Shown: piece by piece, positions 34,578-39,230 of the stretch | Layout: each line of letters opens with the position of its first letter | Position numbering within the stretch: position 1 is the first letter of the stretch | Source: Pseudonocardia sp. CNS-004 | GTDB taxonomy: Bacteria; Actinomycetota; Actinomycetes; Mycobacteriales; Pseudonocardiaceae | DNA length: 39,230 nucleotides | Assembly (NCBI GenBank): GCA_001942185.1 | Contig: MKJV01000130.1 | Location: forward strand, 1 to 39,230 | Reading direction: 5' to 3' | The notes under the pieces: model-generated | The model's input: only the letters and a program-made list of their open reading frames with translations | Database searches by the model: none | What the model was told of the DNA's origin: nothing | Made by a program: the position numbers and the translations under genes

Positions 34578-35526
34578 TGCTCCGCCTCCTGCGCCAGAGG
34601 GTGAACGCGCCCGCCATGACCACGACGAGCAGCAGCAGGCTCAGCTGGAGCGCGGCCGCGTAGCTCGTCTGCTGGTCGATGAACGCGGCGCGGTAGCCGT
34701 AGACGTTGAGGGTGTTGGTGGAGTTCACCGGGCCGCCCTGGGTCATGATGTAGACGGTGTCGAAGAACCGCACGAGATCCACCGTGCGCAGCAGCATCGC
34801 CACCGAGATCACCGGCGTGAGCAGCGGCAACCCGACGTGCAACGCCTTGCGCCAGCCCGATGCGCCGTCGATGGACGCGGCCTCGAACGGCTCGGCCGGC
34901 AGGGACCGGATGCCCGCCGCGATGATGAGCGCCATGAACGGTGTCCACTGCCAGACGTCGACGAGCGCGATCGACCAGAGGGCGATGTCGGGGTCGCCCA
35001 GCCACACGACCGGGTCCAGCCCGACGGCGGTGAGGATCTGGTTGGCGGCGCCCAGCGTCGGGTCGTAGATCAGCATCCAGACCAGTGCCACCGCGACCGA
35101 GGCCGTGATGGCCGGGATGAGCATGAGGCCCTGGAAGATCTTGCGCCCCGGTACGTCGATGCTCATCAGGTAGCCGAGCGCGATGCCGAGGACGGTCTCG
35201 ACGACGAGGCAGACGACGAAGAGCACGAGCGTGACCCGCACCGAGTTCCAGAACTCCGGCGACTGCGCCATGCGCGCGAAGTTGTCGAGCCCGACGAAGC
35301 CGGCGTTGGTGCCGTCGCGCCGCAGGTCGGACACCGACAGCCAGACGGTGTAGAGGACGGGCAGGACGACCAGCGCCAGTGTGACGACCATCGCCGGCAC
35401 CAGCAACGGCCAGACGCCACGGGCCACCGGGGTGACCTCGCCGCGGCGGCGGGGCCGCGCCGGCGGGGGTGCCGGTGGGCCCGCCGGGGCGGTGGTCTCG
35501 CGGGTGCGGGTGGTCACGGTGGTCAT
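34567..35526 (-). CDS. carbohydrate ABC permease, MalF-like
   Basis: A 319-residue CUT1 permease. An Ala/Pro/Arg-rich cytoplasmic tail of about 38 residues precedes LLVPAMVVTLALVVLPVLYTVWLS. The EAA loop is PFEAASIDGASGWRKALHVGLPLLTPV. FFDTVYIMTQGGPVNSTNTLNVYGYRAAF is the MalF signature. The end is FTLWRRRRSIDH. The ATG at 35526 overlaps the binding-protein stop (ATGA). Intact. Confidence 0.94.
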   Translation of the reverse strand: MTTVTTRTRETTAPAGPPAPPPARPRRRGEVTPVARGVWPLLVPAMVVTLALVVLPVLYTVWLSVSDLRRDGTNAGFVGLDNFARMAQSPEFWNSVRVTLVLFVVCLVVETVLGIALGYLMSIDVPGRKIFQGLMLIPAITASVAVALVWMLIYDPTLGAANQILTAVGLDPVVWLGDPDIALWSIALVDVWQWTPFMALIIAAGIRSLPAEPFEAASIDGASGWRKALHVGLPLLTPVISVAMLLRTVDLVRFFDTVYIMTQGGPVNSTNTLNVYGYRAAFIDQQTSYAAALQLSLLLLVVVMAGAFTLWRRRRSIDH

Positions 35527-36806
35527 CCGCCGGCCAGCTGGGACACGAGGCCGGACTGGATCTCCGCCGCCGCCGCGTCGGGCGCGGCCTCACCGAGGAT
35601 GACCTTGCCGACGGCGTCGCCGATGGTCTGGCGCATCGCCGGCGCGTTCGCGCCGACCGGCCCCACCTCGACGTTGCCGTTGTCCTGCAGGTCGGCCACC
35701 GCGGCGCTCCACTGCTGCCGCGTCGGCGTGTCGAGCGACTGCGTGTACGCGGGGTCCGCGGCGACGCCGGTGCGCGGCGGGGCGATGTCGGCCTTCGTCA
35801 GCTCGAGCTGGATCTCGGGGCTGGTGGCCCACTGCATGAACGCCCACGCGGCGTCCTTGTGCTCGGAGAACGGGGACATCGCGATCCCCCACGACAACAC
35901 CGTGGGTGCCGAGCCGGGAACGGGGACGACCCCGACGTGGTCGACGACCGTGGAGCTGCCGGGGTCGACGAGGCTGTTGAGCTCGTTGCTCGACTCCAGC
36001 TCCATCGCGACCTTGCCCTGGGCGAAGAGCGTGGAGGACTCGGTGAACGAGTAGTTGATGACCCCGGGCGGGCCGAACTCGCGGGCCAGCGTGGCGTACC
36101 GGTCGATGGCCTGCGCCGCCCGCGGGTCGTCGAACGTGGGGACACCCTGGTCGTTCGTCCACTCCAGGCCGGTGGCGTGGAGGAACGGGCCGAACGTGAA
36201 CGGGAGCGCCGCGGCCGAGCCGCGCAGCGTGATCGGCGTGACGTCCGCGGTGCGGCTCTTGACGGCCGCGGCCGTGGCGAGGAGCTCGTCCACGGTGGTG
36301 GGCGGGGTGAGCCCCCACTGCTCGAACAGGTCGGTGCGGTAGTACAGCACCGGGCCCTCGACGTTGACCGGCAGCGCGTAGGTCATGCCCCCGACCTTCA
36401 TGCCCTCGATCGCGCCGCGGCTGAAGTCACCGGAGCGGTACTCCGCGGGCGCGTGGACGAGCCGGTCGTCGAGCGGCTCGTAGTAGCCGGACGACGCGAA
36501 GAGCGGCCCCTCGCGCGAGGGCAGCGTCATGTAGACGTCCATCGCCGCGCTGCGGGACTGCAGGTTCAGCTGGATCTTGTCGCGGGTCTGCTGCTCCGCG
36601 AACGTCTGCACGTTCACGGTGATGCCGGACTCCTGCTCGAACCGGTCGATGAGCGGCTCGATCCCGCGCTGCCACGGGTGGTTCGACATGACCAGGGTGA
36701 TCGACTCACCGCCGCCGGACGCGGCGTCGGTCGGGTTGCCGCACGCGGGCAGGGCCAGCAGGGCCGCGCCGAGGACGCAGCCGAGGATGCGGGTCTTGGT
36801 ACTCAT
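35523..36806 (-). CDS. carbohydrate ABC substrate-binding lipoprotein
   Basis: A 427-residue SBP family 1 protein. Lipobox LALPAC (Cys22). ESITLVMSNHPWQRGIEPLIDRFEQESGITVNVQTF is the usual family opening. MTYALPVNVEGPVLYYRTDLFEQWGL is the MalE-like hinge region, and WGIAMSPFSEHKDAAWAFMQWATSPE closes the second lobe. The GGAGG five bases before the ATG is strong, as expected for a highly translated binding protein inside an operon. The start overlaps the kinase stop (ATGA). Ligand unknown. Confidence 0.94.
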   Translation of the reverse strand: MSTKTRILGCVLGAALLALPACGNPTDAASGGGESITLVMSNHPWQRGIEPLIDRFEQESGITVNVQTFAEQQTRDKIQLNLQSRSAAMDVYMTLPSREGPLFASSGYYEPLDDRLVHAPAEYRSGDFSRGAIEGMKVGGMTYALPVNVEGPVLYYRTDLFEQWGLTPPTTVDELLATAAAVKSRTADVTPITLRGSAAALPFTFGPFLHATGLEWTNDQGVPTFDDPRAAQAIDRYATLAREFGPPGVINYSFTESSTLFAQGKVAMELESSNELNSLVDPGSSTVVDHVGVVPVPGSAPTVLSWGIAMSPFSEHKDAAWAFMQWATSPEIQLELTKADIAPPRTGVAADPAYTQSLDTPTRQQWSAAVADLQDNGNVEVGPVGANAPAMRQTIGDAVGKVILGEAAPDAAAAEIQSGLVSQLAGG

Positions 36807-37962
36807 GAAGCCTCCAGGGCTGTTGCAGCGGTGCAGGCTGCCGTGGGGGTGGTGACGAGGGGGGCCAGCCACGAGTGGAAGTCGCCGAGGGCGGCCGGGT
36901 CGCGGTGCCTCCAGCGCTCCGGGACGGTGCGCACCCGCGACGCCACCTCGGCGAGCGGGACGAGCGGGTGGTGCGGCCGGTAGCCGGCGCCCGGCAGGCG
37001 CCCCACCCCGACCATGACGTCGCCCGGTGCCGCGCGGTCCAGGAGGGTGGTGGCGGCCAGCCGGCCCACCTCGGTGGCCTCACGGGCGTCGGCCGCGCTG
37101 ACGAGGTGGGAGGAGCAGCGCTGCGCGACGCCGAGCACCTCGCCCCGCGCGGGCAGGCCGAGCTCGCCGGTGACGAGCTCGGCGAGGCGCCGCGCGACGC
37201 CGCCGACCAGCAGCGTGGTGTGGTTGGTGGCGTGGATGGGCAGCGCCGTGAGGTCGGCGGCCACGCCCTCGCTGACGACCACCAGTGCACGTCCGCGCCG
37301 CTCGACGAGGCCTGCGACGTCGGCGAGGAACTCCCTCACGTCGAAGCCCAGCTCCGGCAGGTGCACGCGGTGGACGACGTGCTCGTGGTCGCCGGGGACC
37401 GGGAGGGTGGCCGCGAGCGCGAGCCAGCCGGTGGCCCGGCCCATGGTCTCCACGATGCGCACCGGCTCGATCGAGACCATGGCGCGGTGGTCGCGGGCGA
37501 TGTCCTGGACGGCGGTGGAGACGAAGCGCGCCGCGGAGGGGAAACCGGGTGCGTGGTCGACGCCGTCGAGGTCGTTGTCGATCGTCTTCGGCACGCCGAC
37601 GGTGCGCAGCGCCACCCCGCGCTCGGCGGCGCGCCGGGCGACGGCGTCGAGCAGGGCCATGGTGCCGTTGCCGCCGACGAGGCACAACCCGTCGACCCCG
37701 CGCGCGGCGAGGCCCGAGACCACGGCGTCGACGTCCTGCGCGGTGACGGCCCGGCGGCCGCCACCGAGCCACGACCCGCCGCGCTCGACCTCACCGGCCG
37801 GCAGCCCGCCGGGCGGGAGCGGGTCGAGGGTGGCGCGGACCAGGCGTCCGGCCCGCCGCGCGCGACGAGCACCTCGGCCCCGGCCGCGCCTCCGAGGAAG
37901 CCCGCGACGCTGCGGTTGACCACCGCGGTGGGGGCGCCGGTCTGGCCGATGACGAGCCGCAT
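36803..37962 (-). CDS. phosphofructokinase-family sugar kinase (frameshift near 37844)
   Basis: About 386 residues after one base is restored near 37844. The N-terminus MRLVIGQTGAPTAVVNRSVAGFLGG is the PFK entry loop. GGNGTM (97-102) stands where bacterial ATP-PFK has GGDGS. PKTIDNDLDG (125-134) carries the catalytic Asp. VETMGRATGWLALA is the MGR motif that binds the sugar phosphate. The Asn for Asp in GGNG removes a usual magnesium ligand, while the following Gly argues against the PPi-type GGDD signature. It starts one base into the dehydrogenase stop (TGATG). Location in a sugar-uptake operon suggests a dedicated substrate other than fructose 6-phosphate. Confidence 0.87.
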
Positions 37963-39230
37963 CAGGACACCGGGCCGACGACCGCGGTGGTGCGCCACGC
38001 CTGGAACGCCTCCAGGCCCTGCGGGCCGCCCTCGTAGCCGGTGCCGGAGAGACCGAGCCCGCCGAACGGCGCTCCCGGGTAGTTGGGCGTGCCGGTGTTG
38101 ATCCCGACGATCCCGGCGCGCAGCCGCCGCGAGACCGCGCGGGCGGCCTCGGCGTCGCTGCCGCAGACGTAGCCGGCCAGGCCGTAGCCGGTGGCCAGGT
38201 GGCGGTCGATCGCGTCGTCGAGGTCGTCGAACGTGCTCACCGCCGCGACGGGACCGAACACCTCGTCGCGGGCGGCCCGCGCCGACGCGGGGACGTCGAC
38301 GAGGACCGTGGGGGCGAACCAGTGCCCGTCGGAGGGGACCGCGGAGCGGGTGCCCGCCACCCGCGCTCCCGCGGCGACCGCGTCGTCGACGAGCGCGCCC
38401 ATCCGCGCCGGGTCGCCCGCGGGCGCGAGCGGGCCGAGGTCGGAGGTGGCGTCGAGCGGGTCGCCGACCACGAGCCGCTCGGTCGCCGCGACGAACGCGT
38501 CGACGAACTCGCCCGCGACCTCGCGGGCCACGAAGATCTGGTTGGCCGCGATGCAGGACTGGCCGTTGTTGCGGTACTTCGCCACGAGGAGCGTCTGCAC
38601 CGCCTGCTCGACGTCGGCGTCGGGCAGCACGATGAACGGTGCGCAGCCGCCGAGCTCGAGCACCGTGCGCAGGAACCGGGGCGCGCCGCGGCGGCGACGA
38701 GCCCGCCGACGCGCGTCGATCCGGTGAACGAGACCACCCGCACGTCGGGGTGGGCGAGCCACGGGTCGACGACGTCGGCCGGCTCGCCGAGCACCGTGTT
38801 GACCGTGCCCGCCGGCAGGTGCCGGTCGAGCAGGGCGGCGAGGACCATCGACGACAGCGGCGCCACCTCGGACGGCTTGAACAGCACCGGGCACCCGGCG
38901 GCGAGGGCGGGGGCGATCTTGCGGGCCGGGATGGACACCGGGAAGTTCCACGGCGTGAGCACGGCGGCCACGCCGAGCGGCCGCGGCTCGACGTGGTGTG
39001 CGGTGCCGGTGACGACGTGGTGCACGCGCTCGCCCTGCTCCTCGACGAGGTCGGCCATGACCCGGAAGTAGACGGCCGACAGGCCCAGCTCGCCCCGGGC
39101 CTCGGCGAGCCGCTTGCCGGTCTCCTTGGTGACGAGCGCGGGCCAGCCGTCGGACGCGCGAGCGGCGTCGAGCTCGGCGGCCACGGCGCGCAGCGCGGCG
39201 AGCGTTCGCGGACGGGGTGCGGCCACGTCC
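37962..39230 (-). CDS. aldehyde dehydrogenase, succinate-semialdehyde-dehydrogenase-like (5' end outside window; frameshift near 38684)
   Basis: The N-terminus is cut by the right window edge; roughly 40 residues are missing relative to family length. Visible motifs: ALVTKETGKRLAEARGEL, LGVAAVLTPWNFPVSIPARKIAPAL, VVSFTGSTRVGG, then after a one-base loss near 38684 APRFLRTVLELGGCAPFIVLPDAD with the catalytic Glu. The catalytic Cys is in NNGQSCIAANQ. EEVFGPVA is replaced by DEVFGPVAAVSTFDD, and GGLGLSGTGYEGG is the C-terminal glycine-rich end. The whole is GabD-like. It would oxidise the semialdehyde made by the DUF2090 aldolase in the same operon. Confidence 0.9.
   Translation of the reverse strand, partial: GRGRTPSANARRAARRGRRARRRSRVRRLARARHQGDRQAARRGPGRAGPVGRLLPGHGRPRRGAGRARAPRRHRHRTPRRAAAARRGRRAHAVELPGVHPGPQDRPRPRRRVPGAVQAVRGGAAVVDGPRRPARPAPAGGHGQHGARRAGRRRRPVARPPRRAGGLVHRIDARRRARRRRGAPRFLRTVLELGGCAPFIVLPDADVEQAVQTLLVAKYRNNGQSCIAANQIFVAREVAGEFVDAFVAATERLVVGDPLDATSDLGPLAPAGDPARMGALVDDAVAAGARVAGTRSAVPSDGHWFAPTVLVDVPASARAARDEVFGPVAAVSTFDDLDDAIDRHLATGYGLAGYVCGSDAEAARAVSRRLRAGIVGINTGTPNYPGAPFGGLGLSGTGYEGGPQGLEAFQAWRTTAVVGPVS

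Noticed and set aside
1..39230. Mobile elements, CRISPR arrays, tRNA/rRNA genes, secondary-metabolite core enzymes
   Set aside because: No transposase, integrase, regularly spaced repeats, cloverleaf-like sequence or PKS/NRPS domains were found on either strand.

Overview
The window is about 39 kb of very GC-rich, gene-dense DNA. Nearly every gene-to-gene junction inside an operon is a four-base GTGA or ATGA overlap, and GTG starts are common. The gene content is F420-type luciferase-fold oxidoreductases, a STAS anti-anti-sigma factor, GntR/IclR/LysR regulators, and sugar ABC transporters with no ATPase of their own. This fits a chromosome segment of an actinomycete, possibly of the Pseudonocardiaceae; the family-level placement is an inference from style and gene content. 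I see no tRNA, rRNA, CRISPR array, transposase or integrase. No gap between genes exceeds about 150 bases.

Layout. (1) 1-8159 is a mixed stretch: the start of a superoxide dismutase, a DUF2306 membrane protein, a LysR regulator divergent from an MFS exporter, an Axe1-type esterase, a STAS protein, DoxX, the lipoprotein signal peptidase LspA, and a second MFS/LysR divergent pair. (2) 8164-11257 (minus) is an iron-siderophore/cobalamin-type ABC importer: binding lipoprotein plus two FecCD permeases, no ATPase. (3) 11306-20752 (minus) is a peptide-type (Dpp/Opp) importer operon whose two ATPase domains appear fused. It continues into an M20 amidohydrolase, an aldehyde dehydrogenase and an SDR dehydrogenase, with an IclR regulator and its likely palindromic operator at the downstream end. 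(4) 20838-24455 holds single genes: two LLM oxidoreductases, an HTH protein, a spermidine-synthase-like methyltransferase fold and a VOC protein. It includes a MerR-type 19-bp-spacer promoter and a perfect 20-bp inverted repeat. (5) 24596-30104 (plus) is a sugar/sugar-acid operon: binding protein, two permeases, an N-acetylneuraminate-lyase-like aldolase, an FCD-type GntR repressor and a second DHDPS-family enzyme. Its promoter carries an 18-bp palindrome in the -35/-10 spacer. (6) 39230-30118 (minus, converging on it) is a second carbohydrate operon: SSADH-like aldehyde dehydrogenase (cut by the window edge), phosphofructokinase-family kinase, binding protein, two permeases, Zn-alcohol dehydrogenase, DUF2090 (IolC-C-terminal-type) aldolase, GntR regulator and a second Zn-alcohol dehydrogenase. 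Together these could import a polyol or sugar acid, oxidise it, phosphorylate it, cleave it and oxidise the resulting semialdehyde. I know of no described pathway with exactly this set, and it is the best candidate here for an undescribed catabolic system.

A caution applies to the whole window. About 20 genes are interrupted by apparent single-base losses, and each affected gene is short of a multiple of three by exactly the number of breaks its protein needs. All are deletions, most in GC-rich runs, and they hit essential genes such as lspA. I read them as sequence errors, not pseudogenes, and annotate each gene across its full length.
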